The notes: generated by a model not told the origin, from the sequence alone. A stretch of DNA of 64,000 nucleotides from Zizania palustris (GCA_019279435.1 JAAALK010000289.1:33795067-33859066), one strand, 5' to 3'. Counted from the stretch's first letter, positions 1 to 11,339 are shown. Translations and numbers: made by a program.

Positions 1-213
1 ACATTGTTATCATGCTTTAGGGTTCCACTACACATCGATGCCTCCGGAGACCTTCATTGGACATGTCCAAACCATCTTAACCGGTGTTGGATAAATTTTT
101 TCTTCAATTGGTGCTACCCCTAATCTATCACGTATATCCTCATTTCGGACGTGATCCATTCTCGAATGCCCACAAATCTAACGTAGCATACGCATTTCCG
201 CAACACTTATCTG

Positions 214-1617
214 CTAAATATGTCGCCTTTTTACAGGCCAACATTCTGCACCATACAACATTGTAGGTCTAATCGTCGTCCTATAGAACTTGCATTTTAG
301 CTTCAATGGTACCCTCTTGTCACATAAAATTCTTGATGCTTGGCGCCACTTCATCCACCCTATTTTGATTCTATGGTTAACATTGTCATCGACATCCCCT
401 GATGCTTGAAGCATTGATCCCAAATATCAAAATGTATCCTTCCTAGGCATTCCAAATTGATATCTCCCTCCTCATGTGTAGTAGTTCCAAAATCACATCT
501 CATATATTCAGTTTTAGTTCTGCTGAGTCTAAAACCTTTTGACTCTAGGGTCTCCCGCCACAACTCTAGTTTCCTATTTACTCCTGCTCGACTTTCATCA
601 ACTAGCACTACATCATCCGCAAAGAGCATGCACCAAGGGATAATCCCTTGTATGTCTCTTGTGACCTCATCCATCACCAAGGCAAATAGATAAGGGCTCA
701 AAGTTGACCCTTGATGCAGTCCTATTTTAATCGAAAAGTCATCTGTGTCGCCATCACTTGTTCAAACTCTAGTTACAACATTGTTGTACATGTCCTTAAT
801 GAGTCTCACGTACTTCATTGGAACTTTATGTTTGTCCAAAGCCCACCACAAAATATTATTTGGTATTTTGTCATACGCCTTCTCCAAGTCAATGAAGACC
901 ATGTGTAGGTCCTTCTTCTTCCTATACCATTCCATAATCTGTCTTATTAAGAAAATGGCTTTTATGGTTGACCTTCTAGGTATGAAACCAAATTGGTTCA
1001 CAGAGACCCGCGTTATCCTTCTCAATCAATGCTCAATGACTCTCTCCCATAGTTTCATAGTATGGCTCATCAATTTAATTCCTCTATAATTAGTACAACT
1101 TTGAATATCTCCCTTATTCTTGTATATTGGTACCAATATATTTCTCCTCCACTCTTCCGGTATCTTGTTCGACCGAAAAATATGGTTGAACAATTTGGTT
1201 AGCCATACTATGGCTATATCCCCGAGGCATCTCCACACCTTAATTGGGATACCATCTGGGCCCATCGCCTTACCACCCTTCATCCTCTTCAGCTCCTCTC
1301 TGATTTCAAATTCTTGAATCTTCTGCACAAAGTGTCTGTTGGTGTCATCAAAAGAGTCATCCAATTGAAATGTTGTGTTATCGTTCTCACCATTGAACAA
1401 TTTGTCAAAATACTCTTGCCATCTCTGTTTGATTTCCTCATCTTTTACCAGGATGTACTCTATTTCATTCTTAATGCACTTAACTTGGATAAAGTCACTC
1501 GTCTTTCTCTCACGAGCCCTAGCCATCCTATAGATGTCCTTCTCTCCTTCCTCCGTGCCTAATCGTTGGTAAAGATCCTCATACGCTATACCCTTAGCCA
1601 CACAAACAGCTCGCTTT
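214..1617 (-). pseudogene. LINE ORF2 remnant: reverse transcriptase and C-terminal region
   Basis: Decayed coding sequence for a LINE reverse transcriptase, which would copy element RNA at a nicked chromosomal site. Reading the minus strand, 1601-1026 holds the N-terminal fingers region ending near YRGIKLMSHTMKLWE. Then 1025-762 holds a piece with FIPRRST and DLEKAYDK, and 701-360 holds the catalytic FADD box (the YxDD equivalent) with SRAGVNRKLE after it. The last piece, 423-214, has the conserved RVPLKLKCKFYRT and MLYGAECWP block typical of plant LINE C-termini. The four pieces lie in different frames with stops between them, so no full-length protein can be made. A jockey/L1-like plant LINE is the best family guess. 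Confidence 0.88.
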
Positions 1618-1985
1618 CACTACAACAAAACAGGGAACTTCCGTCGGCCAAAGCCGACGGAAGTTAGCCCTTTCCCGACAGAAGAAGCTAACTTCCGTCG
1701 GCAAAAGACTAACTTCGAGGAGACGGAAGTTAGCTAACTTCCGTCGGCCGCCGATGGAAGTTAGCTAACTTCCGTCGGCTTGATGTGGCCGACGGAAGTT
1801 AGCGCCAAACTCTGCCACGTCAGCAGAGGGACGCTAACTTTCGTCGGCCAGCCTGGCTGACGGAAGTTAGGGGCAGCTAACTTCCGTCGGCTTTGGCCCT
1901 AGCCGACAGAAGTTAGCCTTTCTGCCCACGTGGCCGAAACCAGCTAACTTCCGTCGGCTATGGTAAAAGACGACGGAAGTTAGCT
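1618..1985. repeat. CACTA left terminal and subterminal repeat array
   Basis: After the CACTACAA terminus, the motif CTAACTTCCGTCGGC and its reverse complement recur about 14 times in alternating orientation up to 1985, with small variants such as CTTTCGTCGG. In En/Spm-type elements such subterminal motifs are binding sites for the second element protein (TnpA-type) and are needed for synapsis of the ends. The alternating layout would let each pair fold into a hairpin. Confidence 0.9.
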
Positions 1986-2019
1986 GGTATTTTTTTTTTG
2001 TTTTTTCCTGGTTCCCCTA

Positions 2020-2310
2020 CTCACACTCACATCCAACCACAATTTCAGTCACATTCACAATACACATCTAAATTCACATTTCACATCCAAAATCACATTC
2101 AAACTTCACATATAACATCCAAAATCACATCTCACATCCAAAACTTCACACATCACATCCAAAATCACATAACACAACTTAATTCACATTCAAAGTCACA
2201 ATACACATCCGCATTCACATATACCATTCAAATTCACATACAAAGTCACATAACACATCGAGATTCAATCCAGGTTCACACTACACATCCATACTCACTG
2301 ATCACCCACA
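2020..2310. repeat. Degenerate (TCACAT)-type minisatellite inside CACTA
   Basis: Irregular tandem units built on CACAT plus CCAAAA or TTCAAA spacers (for example TCACATCCAAAATCACAT) run through about 290 bp next to the left subterminal array. An open frame crosses it only because the repeat lacks stops. I see no protein signature. Confidence 0.7.
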
Positions 2311-2613
2311 TTTGGGTCGTGGGTGCCGCCGCTGCCTCCCGCTTCATCCACATTTGCCCGAGAGGCTCCATCCTGGCCAGGCGTACGGAAACTCTAAAGA
2401 AATAGACAAAATTAGAGAACGAATTAACTCAACTACTCTTCTAAACACTAACTTAAGTATGTGAAGTAACGATATGTCAGGAGGTACCTCAGGTGATGTA
2501 GAATATAATGGTGGTGGCGGGGAAGGTAGTGGTTGGAAATTGGACATGTCAAATCCACCATGCTGCTGGGCTAGTTGCTACACATGTTGTAATGTAATCA
2601 GTTAGTTCTAAAC

Positions 2614-4402
2614 CTATTTATGAATACTTTTAACTACAACACTCCAAACTAAACTTACTTGGATCATCGCCTGCTGTTGTGCTAAGCAGGCGGTATAGTA
2701 CTCGTCGCGCCGCCTCATTTCCTGCCTCATTTCCTCCCTCACCCGAACCACCTCCGGGGTTTCTGAAGAGCGACGACGGCTGGAGCCAACTCCGACGGAG
2801 CTCTGCGACGACTGAGCTGACTTCTGAGCTCTCACCGCTCTCGAGTCAATAACTCCATTGAACATGGAGTAGCTGCAACATTGAATGAGTTAGTTACCAT
2901 CACAATACCATAAACAAAACATTAATAAAAACACTATCTCACCGTCCATGGCTTTTGCCACCTCCGCTGGAGTACACGGCCATTTGGTCGACAGGTTCTC
3001 TCCGCCAATCATAGTCCTCTCCATGGAGTCGAACCATGTGTTCACCATACTGCGCCTGCAAAAAACATGTTCGATTAGCTAGACGCAGAAAAATGAAATT
3101 ACGTAAACTCTTAATAACATCTCACCAAATGGTCTGTGGCTGTTTGGCTACACAAGACATCTGGCTGTGTAAGATCGCTTCCTTTGTGACCAGAGGTATA
3201 CACCTCTATGTCACTTGGCATGTTGCCAGATGTCGCTTCCTGTACATTAGAAATGAGTTAGTCGCATTACAATGTATCTATAGCTAGAGAGTGACAGAAG
3301 GAGGTCTTACCATGCGTTTAGCGTGGCGAATATGTTCGTCGACACCATATATGTGCTTCGGATCCGTCCCGCGGCATTGTCTTTTCTGCTCGGAAGTCTT
3401 CTTAAATGCGGCTGAAGACCAAATCTTGCAGAATTCGAAATATGCGTCCTCGCGGTTTGCAAACCACGGAATCCTCACCTGAACAGAGATGTTATTTGTA
3501 TTATATGACAACAAATCTCAACAATCGAAGATTTAAAAAGTTAGAATTGTTTACCGAACGGTATTCTTCTTCAGTCAAATAGATTGACGATGAGCCCGTC
3601 GCCTTGCTCATTTGTTGCCCTAGGTTCTCCTTGTAGTAAGCATTGTTCGCTTGAATGCGGGCATACGAAATGACGTCCTTCACCACCTTATGTGCATTGT
3701 TGTTGAAGACTTGAAGGGTATGGTTATGGTGATTGCCGACTTCTGGCAAGCAAAAGCGTAACTGCAAAAGTAATGATTAGTAAAGTGTTGTAACTCGAAA
3801 AGCCTAAAAGAAGATTGAAAAAACGCATGCATACCCAGAAGTCATGAGACACCGCCCCCTAAGCAGTTCTGTGGCACCCGTCAGGAGCAAACCGGTACTG
3901 GTCCCATGTCTAGCATAGAACCCGCTCACCGATCGGCATTGTCAGCACCCCTAGGTAGTGCAGACGACACATGTTACCCAATATCTGGTTAACCTGCCTG
4001 ACCCTCTAAGTGCCGTCAAACCGAGAGTCAATCCAAGATCTAGAAATACATAATAAATAAAGTCAGTTTAGCTAGTGAAAGAAATTTTTGAAAAAAAAGC
4101 AAAACAACAGAAGAGTATTACACTTACCCGTCACCTACAGGCGTAATCTCGATCTTGGCTCCACCGGAAGAGACTACTGGTGGGGCGACCAGGTGGCTCG
4201 TCCTGAAAGATACTGAGGACCCGCCGGCAGCCTCAGCCCCTTCCTCCTGACTCGCACCCTCCCGGAGATCCCCCTGCCCCGCACCCTCCGAGTCATCCCC
4301 CTGCCCCACACCTTCTGGGACATCCCTCTGTGCCACACACTCTGGGACATCCCCCTCCTGCCCCCCACCCACCGGATGATCCTCGTGACCCACACTCTCC
4401 AA
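2614..4402 (-). pseudogene. CACTA second gene (TnpA / Transposase_24-like), multi-exon and broken
   Basis: Downstream of the transposase on the same strand lies a chain of short coding blocks separated by intron-like DNA. 4402-4124 is an acidic, Gly/Glu-rich stretch with imperfect repeats of about ten residues (GQGD, REGA, PEGV). 4030-3840 encodes WIDSRF and RLHYLGVLTMPIGERVLC, but with stops. 3767-3501 has VISYARIQANNAYYKENLG, and 3482-3291 has WSSAAFKKTSEQKRQCR. 2865-2650 is a charged, probably coiled-coil tail (EEMRQEMRRRDEYYTACLAQQQ). The position, after Tnp2 and toward the array of end motifs, and the block content fit the second protein of plant CACTA elements, which binds the subterminal repeats. 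Exact exon borders could not be fixed. Confidence 0.65.
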
Positions 4403-6400
4403 GTCTTCTTCCTCCTACAAAACAGTATTGAAACAATTAGTAATAGTTTATAACTGGCATAAAAAATAATCTGAAAGTTACCTCATCATCTAGTTGAAAT
4501 GCAATAGGCCGACCAATTAATGTCGGATCTATGCATCTCAGGAGCTTCTCTTGATGACGTATGTTTGAAGAAGAGGAACTACCCGACCTTATTACCAACT
4601 TCTCTTTCAATTTAAATTCTTCTGCGATGCAACCTTCAACTCTTGCCTTATTACCAACCATCGCTCTAAGCTTCTTTAGGGACCTTTCAATATGATACAT
4701 CCACCTATATTGCACAGGGCCACCTACCTTAGCTTCATATGACAGATGAACCAGTAAATGTTGCATTGGATTGAAGAACCCTAAAGGGAATATTTTTTCC
4801 AATTTACATAAAAGTAACGGGATCTCTTTCTCTAGCATCTCCATCATATTTTTCTTAATTTCTTTTGCACAAAGTTGTCCATAAAAATGGCTCAGTTCAG
4901 CTAACGCCTTCCACACATCATCATTCATGTACCCGCGAAACATTACAGGAAGGAGTCATTCCATTATTATGTGGTAATCGTGACTTTTCAATCTATTTAA
5001 TTTCCCTATCTTCAAATTCACAGCTCTTCTAAATCCCGCGGCGTAACCATCTGGGAATTTCAAATTTTTCAACCACCTCATTACTTGTTTTTTTCTTTAG
5101 GTTTTAAACAAAATGGGGCACGTGGCTTGCCACCACTATTCGTCAACTCAAGGGTTGGTCGATTACAAATCTCAGCTAAATCTCTTCTCGCCTTTACATT
5201 ATCTTTTGTCCTGTCAGTAAAATCCATACATGTACTTATAATGCTTTCACCAACATTACCTTCCTCATGCATAACATCAATGTTGTGCATCAGAATTAGT
5301 GATTTGACATACGACAGTTCCCATAAGCCACATATGTGGGTCCAATTATGTTCGGTTCCGAATCCTACAAATCCATCCTCATTTTCATTAAGGACCAACT
5401 CATTCAGCATATCAGCGATTTCTCTACCATTTAAACGCCTTGGTGGTCCCTTTACAACAATATTGTCCTTCTTGAAATTGTTCCTCTGTAACCTAAATGG
5501 GTGATTCAAGGGCAAAAAGCATCTATGGCAATCAAAGTAACAAATCTTTCCCCCGAAGTTCAGACGGAAACAATCTGTGTCCTTCGCACATATCGGACAT
5601 GTCAACCTTCCATGCCAACTCCAACTAGAAAAAATACCGTATGCCGGAAAATCATGGACCGACCACAGATACGCAACTCGAAGATTGAATTTTTGCTTCT
5701 GGTCATAGTCATATGCTTCAACTCCTTTCCACAATTGTTTCAACTCTTCAATTAAGGGCTTCAGCATCACGTTTATTCGTGTTACAGGATGCTCTAGACC
5801 GGGTATAATGAGACATAGGAACATAAATTCATATTTCATACAAAACGGAGGTGGAAGGTTGTATGGAATAGCAAACACAGGCCAACAAGAGTACGACGAT
5901 GCGGTTACATTGAAAGGCGTGAATCCATCTATTGCCAACCCGATGCGAACATTCCTTGCATCACTAGCAAAGTCTGCATCAAAATCATCTAGAGCCTTCC
6001 ATGCCGCACCATCAGATGGGTGCACCATTACTTGATTATTGTCACGTACACCTTCTTTATGCCATCGCATATGTCTAGCGGTTTTCTTTGAGAGAAACAA
6101 TCGTTTCACCCGAGGTGTAAGAGGCATGTAACGAAGTTGCTTATGAGCAAGCTCTGTCGTCACCTTTTCTCCGTCTTCATTTACGACCTCTACGAATCTC
6201 GGTTTACCACATTTTAAGCATTTCACTTCATTACTATGTTCTTTCCAGAACAACATACAATTATCTCGGCACACATCAATCTTCTCATACTCCATACCGA
6301 GAGCAGAAAACATTTTCTTTGACTGGTACATGTTTTTCGGCACCTTATGGTTCTTAGGAAGGATATCGCTGATCAGATTCAAGATCTCCTTATAGCAATT

Positions 6401-8388
6401 TGAGAAACCAAGGGTTGGTTTCGGAGTCTGTGATGAGTGATTGACAGATTTTTCCCTTTGATTCGAAGGGGTCCCTCCGAAGGTGTTCGGAGGTGGTTTC
6501 ACCGAAGGGTTCGGTGGGTTTGGTTGCTGCGGCTGTTGCAGCGGAGTGTGCCTGTCGGAGGGGTCCGACAGTACACGATGATTGGTTGTACCGAAGGTCT
6601 CGGTACTTTGGGCGGTACACCGGAGGGTGTACCGAAGGGTGTTAACCCGGAGAGGTCTCCGGGGTACTTGATACACTTGTCTACTTGTCTGTGGTGTGCA
6701 GGGGACTTCGGAGGCGACGGACGGGTCGTAGCAAGTGAACCTGGGTCAAGCAGGAGGCTTGATGCCAGGGGAGCGGGGAGCTCCGTCACGAAGGCTGCGA
6801 AGGGGTCAAGGTCGGACCTCGGGTCGAGGTGCACCAGGAGAAGGCAGTAAGTGCGGAGCGTGGCTCCGGGTGAAGGTACCCCGAGGAAAAGTCCTCGGAG
6901 GCGAGGCACTTCGAAGGGTACTCCGGAAGGAGTGACTTCGGAGTATGGTGGATCAAGTCCTCAGCTGAGGCAAAGGTTTCGAAGTGTGCTCCGGAGGGAG
7001 ACACTCGAAGGTTACCCGACGAAGGTCTCAGAAGTCGAGGTGCATCGAAGGCATGGTCCGGGTGAGGCTAGTCGAGGAGTGTGCTCGGGGAGAGACACTG
7101 CGACGAAGTGCTCATGGAATGCTTCATGCGGAGGCCTTGGACGAAGGAGGGACTTCGAAGGGTGGTACTCCGAAGGTGGGGCTTCGGAGTGAAGCAGGCT
7201 TCGGAGCGAGGCTAGCTCCGGAGTGAGGATGACTTGAGGTACTTCGGTCATGCATGGCTTCGGTACACGGACTGACGAAGTTCGAGCTGGGAGAAGCTGC
7301 GAAGCCGTGGTGGTCCACTCCAAAGGTGTTGGTGCGAAGGCCCAAGGGCTTTGACGGCTTCGGCTCAAAACCGTCACTATATCGGAGGCTAACTTCGGTG
7401 AAGCGAAGGCCGTCAGGCTCAAGGCTTCTCACCGAAGCTACCGCACCCCTCGCGTGCGAAGGGGGGCTTCAGAAAAGTCAAAGACTGTAAAGGCTGACAA
7501 TGTCTGCTCTGCAAAAAGCTGACGCTGTCCCCTCTGCAAAGATGACAAAGAAGCCTCCAGAATAAAGTTGACTACCTTTTGTACCCCTCTGTTCTGTAGA
7601 GACAAAACCTATGTAAACCCTAGGGGTAAAGTAGTCAATTCACTTGGGTGAATAGTGGCTATAAATATGGGGGTTGGGTAGGTAACATTTAACACTTTGA
7701 GCATTCACTGTTGAGCTCCTGTACTAGCCACCACACGTTGTATTCATCCTGTGAGTTCATTTATTGTGTTCCTTGTTCAAGCAGCGAAGCCCTTCTTCTG
7801 TGTTAAGTTTCTGCTTGAGCTTGTTTGCATACCTCGCTAGTAGTAGTGCACCGAAGTCTGTCTAGGCGAAGTGTGTTTTGTGCGAAGTGTGCTTTTTCAG
7901 TGTGCTTTCGCTCTGTGTAACTGGAGGCTAGACCTCGCTGTTTACTAGCGAAGCCCTGATCGAAGCCCGTTTCCTTCCCGTGTCAAAGCCCCTAGCGAAG
8001 TCTGTTTAGTGTGCGTTTAGACCTTCGAAGTACGAAGCCCAGCACCAGTTGTTGTCGCTAAGTATTTGGTCGAAGTCCTCAGAGGGTAGTCTGCTCTTGC
8101 GAAGGGCGAAGTGTGAAGCCTGCTCGAAGCACCCTGGGTGCGGAGCCTGCACTGACTTAGTAGAGTTGATTTTTCGGGGTTGTGGTTGGAGCGAAGTCTT
8201 CTTGGCTTCGAACTTTTGCTCCTTGCAAAACCTGTGATCGGAGCCGTCAAATACCTCCGAACCAGAACTTCGAAGGTTGTGTTCGAAGCCTGTTCCGCAG
8301 TAGACCGAATTAAAATAGAAGGCTATTTTTAGCCTGAAATTTTAAAAGCTCCCATTCACCCCCTCTGGTCACCGTTTCCGGTCCAACA
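6401..8388 (+). mobile_element. Solo LTR (copy 1), 1988 bp, target duplication CAATT
   Basis: Starts TGAGAAACCAAGG and ends GGTCCAACA, so it has TG..CA termini. It is flanked by CAATT at 6396-6400 and 8389-8393. There is no internal retroelement sequence, which fits a solo LTR left by recombination between two LTRs. A TATA box on the plus strand (7659) gives the orientation. Much of the U3-like part is packed with TTCGAAG, CTTCGGAG and CGAAGC motifs. A second copy in the opposite orientation lies at 60166-62176. It sits inside a coding exon of the CACTA transposase. Confidence 0.93.
7659..7667 (+). promoter_or_regulatory. TATA box of solo LTR copy 1
   Basis: CTATAAATA sits about 730 bases before the LTR end, followed by a less biased R/U5-like stretch. 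The same box is present in the inverted copy at 60954-60962. This suggests a retained LTR promoter that would read toward 8388 and beyond. Confidence 0.65.
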
Positions 8389-8939
8389 CAATTGTTTGAA
8401 AATGCAAACTTTGACTTAATAGCTATAATACGAGTCACGAAAGCGAGAACGCTTACGGTGGTGTGCTCATGCAATGGCTCTTCTGAAGCACGAAGGATAT
8501 CGAAAACTTTTGAACCTCCGGTGTTGGAGGATCCTCAGGGTTTGATTCAAACTCCGGTCGTATAGCATCAAGCATCTCATCCATCCTATCGTCAGCAACG
8601 TTATCATCTTCTTCTTCCACTACTAATACCGTTTTTTCACGGCCTGTCTCGCCGTGAAAAGACCAAACTTCATAACCTGGCACGAAACCATATTTGCAAA
8701 TATGCAATGACAACGTCCTCTTGTCTTGCCAACGAGAATTTCTGCACTTCATGCATGGGCACCTCGCGCCAGTGTTTGTTGTCAAAGCGAATGCACGATC
8801 AACAAATTTCTCAGCGTTGATTACCCACTCCCTCGTGTGAGCTCCACTTTTCATCCAACCACTATACATCCACCGTCGGTCGTCCTCAGCCATTCTATAG
8901 GCAAAACATTCATTCAATCGAGAATGCATCATGCATAAG

Positions 8940-9654
8940 TACCACGGGCCTATGTCTATAGGAAAAGATAGGTCCTAAACCAACCCAAGAGTGACCGACA
9001 AAACGTGGTATTTATGACGAGCCATGAGTCCGAACGAAATTTCAGCAGCATAACCCCGCTGTTCTCCAATTGCACGCCTGATAGTGGTGCAATGGAGAAC
9101 AACAAGGTTATGTTACTGAAATCTCATTCGGACTCATGACTCATCATAAAACCACGCTCTGTCGCCTACTCCGAGGCTGTCCAAAAAGGGACAATTCCGG
9201 ACCTACACATCTCACACGCATGACACGTGTGAGACATGTTGGTCCGAAATGGGTGACGCATAGGTTTCGTTACACTATCTACGTTGTTGTCAAATAAAAA
9301 ATTGCATACGAAAAGAAATATATATAATAAAGTATATATATAATATACTAATCACCGTAATGAAATCATCAACAAACCACAAATTAACACAAGAATATAA
9401 TTAATAGCGTATATAATAGAACATCGCAAACGAAACACTTGTAATAGCATAAATAGTCAACGTAATGAATCAATTTCCACTTGACATGCACTAGCAAATG
9501 AATCAATTATTCATTTTATCACATACTACGACAAAATTTAAGTGTGTCTATCATACTATCAATCTCGATCAAAATTTAAGTGTCACTACGACAAAATTGT
9601 ATTCCGATATAGGTACTAGCAAAATAATTGTTCGTTAAGTATCAGACCGAAACA
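8940..9654. other. CACTA 5' leader with a perfect-looking inverted repeat
   Basis: No coding signature. The segments around 9005-9060 and 9100-9160 are near reverse complements of each other (CGAGCCATGAGTCCGAACG against CGGACTCATGACTCATC), separated by a palindrome around the shared GGAGAAC motif. They could form a long hairpin of about 150 bases. The rest is AT-rich. Confidence 0.5.
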
Positions 9655-9780
9655 TTCGGCAAAATATTCACAATTTAACTCAATTCACAATTCACAATTC
9701 ACAATTCACAATTCACAATTCAATTCAATTCAATTCACACCAAATATTCACAATTCACAATACAATTCACAAAGTAAATA
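9655..9780. repeat. (TTCACAA)n short tandem repeat inside CACTA
   Basis: About a dozen units of a 7-bp motif (ACAATTC) and a 5-bp derivative (AATTC), in the AT-rich 5' leader of the CACTA element. Confidence 0.75.
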
Positions 9781-9786
9781 AACTAT

Positions 9787-10250
9787 TCAATCACAATGCA
9801 AGTGAGGGGTAAAAATTACTTGGCGGACGGCGACGGTCGGCGGCGACGGTCGGCGGGCGATGATGGACGACAGTGGTCGGCAGGCGACAGACGGTGGGCG
9901 GCGACGACGGGAAGCGACGGCGGCGACGACCAGGGGTGGGTGGTGGCCGACCAGAGGGGGTGCAGTGGCGGCTGTCGGCCGGTGGCGGAGGACGGCGTGG
10001 GCGGTGGCGGCGGCGGGAGTTGGGGCCGGTGGCGGGATTTGGGGCCAGTGGCGGAGGACGGCGTGGGCGGTGGCGGGCGGCACCCGGGAGGCGGCGGCGG
10101 CAGCAGGCGGCGGCGGCAGGACGCGCGCGACGGGCGGGCGCTCGGGACCGGCGGCGGCGTCGGGCGGCGACGGCGGCGGCGGGAGTTGGGGCCGGAGGCG
10201 CGTGCGTGTACAGGGATTAGGTTTCCATGTACGCGCGCGGGGGGATTATA
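9787..10250. other. Very GC-rich CGG-repeat segment of CACTA, noncoding
   Basis: About 460 bp dominated by GGCGG and CGACGG runs. Open frames occur in nearly every register on both strands, which is expected from composition alone. The translations are low-complexity Gly/Arg/Ala with no domain. It lies between the transposase start and the element's right end, where the promoter and leader of the minus-strand genes should be. Confidence 0.6.
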
Positions 10251-10251
10251 T

Positions 10252-10400
10252 CCCTTAACTTCCGTCGGCCACCATTAAAGCCGACAGAAGTCAAGGGATA
10301 TGTATCGGCCCGGACCACAAACACGTTAACTTCCGTCGGCTTTTCGAAAAGCCGACGAAAGTTAAATTGGCCGACGAAAAGTTTCTGTTTTGTTGTAGTG
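10252..10400. repeat. CACTA right terminal and subterminal repeat array
   Basis: About five copies of the same ACTTCCGTCGG motif in both orientations (for example near 10258, 10282, 10325, 10351 and 10370), followed by the inverted terminus ending GTAGTG. This array is much shorter than the left one. Such asymmetry is common in CACTA elements. Confidence 0.88.
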
Positions 10401-11275
10401 TTTGTGATCTTCTTTGCCTCCTTGTACTTCTCTATGTTGTCCACACTCTTGTCATGGAACATGCGCCTATAGCATTCTTTCTTTTCCTTAATAATCTTTT
10501 GGACTTCCTCATTCCACCACTAAGTGTCTTTATCAACGCTTCTACCCTCTTTGGTCACTCCAAGCACCTCCAAGGCCATCTTCCGGATGTAGTTTGTCAT
10601 TTTCTTCCACATGTTGTTTGTGTCATCTCCTTTCTTCTAAGGGACCTCTTTAACTATCCTTTCCTTGAAGATCTCTAACGTCTCCTCATTCAGTTCCCAT
10701 CATTTTGTTCTTGCAATCTTGGCTTGTTTATCCCTATGAGCGAACATCTTAAAACGTAAGTCCGCCACTACAAGCTTATGTTGAGAAACAACACATCCCC
10801 TAGAATTACCTTGCAATCCATGCATACTTGTTTATCCTCTCTTCTTGTGAGGATAAAGTCAATCTGGCTATAATGTTAGCCACTAGTAAAGGTCACTAAA
10901 TGGGACTGCATCTTCTTAAAGAAAATGTTCGTTATCATCAAGTCAAAAGCTACTGCAAAGTTCAAGACTTTCTCACCCTCTTAATTCATACTACCATACC
11001 CAAAACCTCCATGAACCGCCTCGAAACCTGATCTCGTTGAACCAACATGCCCATTAAGATCTCCTCCTATGAAAAGCTTCTCGCTAGAAGGTACGGTTCT
11101 AACCAGGCTATCTAAATTTTCTCGAAATTACCTCTTAGCACTCTCATCGTGGCCTACTTGAGGGGCATACGCACTAACCACGTATAAGACCACATCATCA
11201 ACAACAAGCCTAACTAAGATAATCCTATCCCCTGCCTTCTCACATCCGCCACTCCATCCTTGAGGCTCTTGTCAT
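10401..11275 (-). pseudogene. LINE ORF2 remnant: AP-like endonuclease domain
   Basis: The 5' half of the LINE coding region, read on the minus strand from 11275 down. By eye it contains the block NDKSLKDGV, then SAYAPQVGHDE, FIGGDLNGHVG and SQIDFILTRR. These are hallmarks of the exonuclease-endonuclease-phosphatase fold of plant LINEs, the domain that nicks target DNA. At least three in-frame stops interrupt it. It then runs through a lysine-rich linker (KSVDNIEKYKEAKK, near 10400-10462) straight into the CACTA insertion point. The N-terminal start of the endonuclease is missing. Confidence 0.85.
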
Positions 11276-11339
11276 TTAAAAAAGCTAATGTTGACTTAAA
11301 ACGATGCAATGACATATTAGAAAAAAAATGAAACATTGT

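Larger units (their letters stand above)
4437..8893 (-). pseudogene. CACTA transposase gene (Tnp2 type), split by a solo LTR and frameshifted
   Basis: Transposase of the Tnp2 (Transposase_21) family, read right to left. The likely start is the ATG at 8893 (MAEDDRRWMYSGWMK), and the N-terminal transposase-associated domain carries the zinc-binding CPCMKCRN segment. The frame changes near 8505. The coding sequence is then cut at 8389/6400 by the solo LTR and resumes at once on the other side. The 6400-5090 segment holds the Tnp2 core, with blocks such as LYQ-like MYQSKKMFSALG, CLKCGKPR, GLAIDGFTPFN, CPICAKDTDCF and HNIDVMHEEGNV. A frame change in an A-run near 5090 and a TGA near 4957 follow. 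The final block, 4943-4437 (SHFYGQLCAKEI, HLLVHLSYEAKVGGPVQYRWMY), matches DUF4218. It cannot make transposase. Confidence 0.9.
1618..10400 (-). mobile_element. CACTA (En/Spm-type) DNA transposon, 8783 bp, target duplication TTT
   Basis: The left end begins CACTACAACAAAACAGG and the right end closes with the reverse complement CTGTTTTGTTGTAGTG. Both ends match the CACTA terminal signature, and the element is flanked by TTT (1615-1617 and 10401-10403), the 3-bp duplication of this superfamily. Arrays of an inverted subterminal repeat lie inside both ends. The coding region is on the minus strand and holds a Tnp2-type transposase gene and a second multi-exon gene. A solo LTR of 1988 bp sits inside the transposase gene, so the CACTA element without it is about 6.8 kb. 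Frameshifts and stops make the transposase nonfunctional. The ends look intact, so it might still be moved in trans. Confidence 0.95.
1..11275 (-). mobile_element. LINE (non-LTR retrotransposon), 5'-truncated, split by a CACTA element
   Basis: Minus-strand LINE whose two parts lie at 1-1617 and 10401-11275. The endonuclease half is to the right and the reverse transcriptase half to the left, as expected for minus orientation. The 3' end runs off the window start. The 5' end stops inside the endonuclease domain near 11275, so the copy is 5'-truncated, which is usual for LINEs. The CACTA insertion at 1618-10400 is flanked by TTT on both sides. Removing it and one TTT leaves an uninterrupted reading frame across the junction, so both parts are one element. 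Several stops and frame changes in each half make it inactive. Confidence 0.9.

Noticed and set aside
1998..2405. 135-codon frame of His/Ile/Thr repeats
   Set aside because: Translation of a CACAT minisatellite inside the CACTA element.
6437..7490. Open frames of 60-137 codons in solo LTR copy 1, mirrored at 61059-62077
   Set aside because: Derived from short repeated GAAG/CTTCGGAG words; frames are not conserved between the two LTR copies.
9787..10278. Several overlapping open frames of 98-160 codons in the GC-rich end of the CACTA element
   Set aside because: Open in nearly every register on both strands because of CGG-repeat composition; products are low-complexity with no domain.
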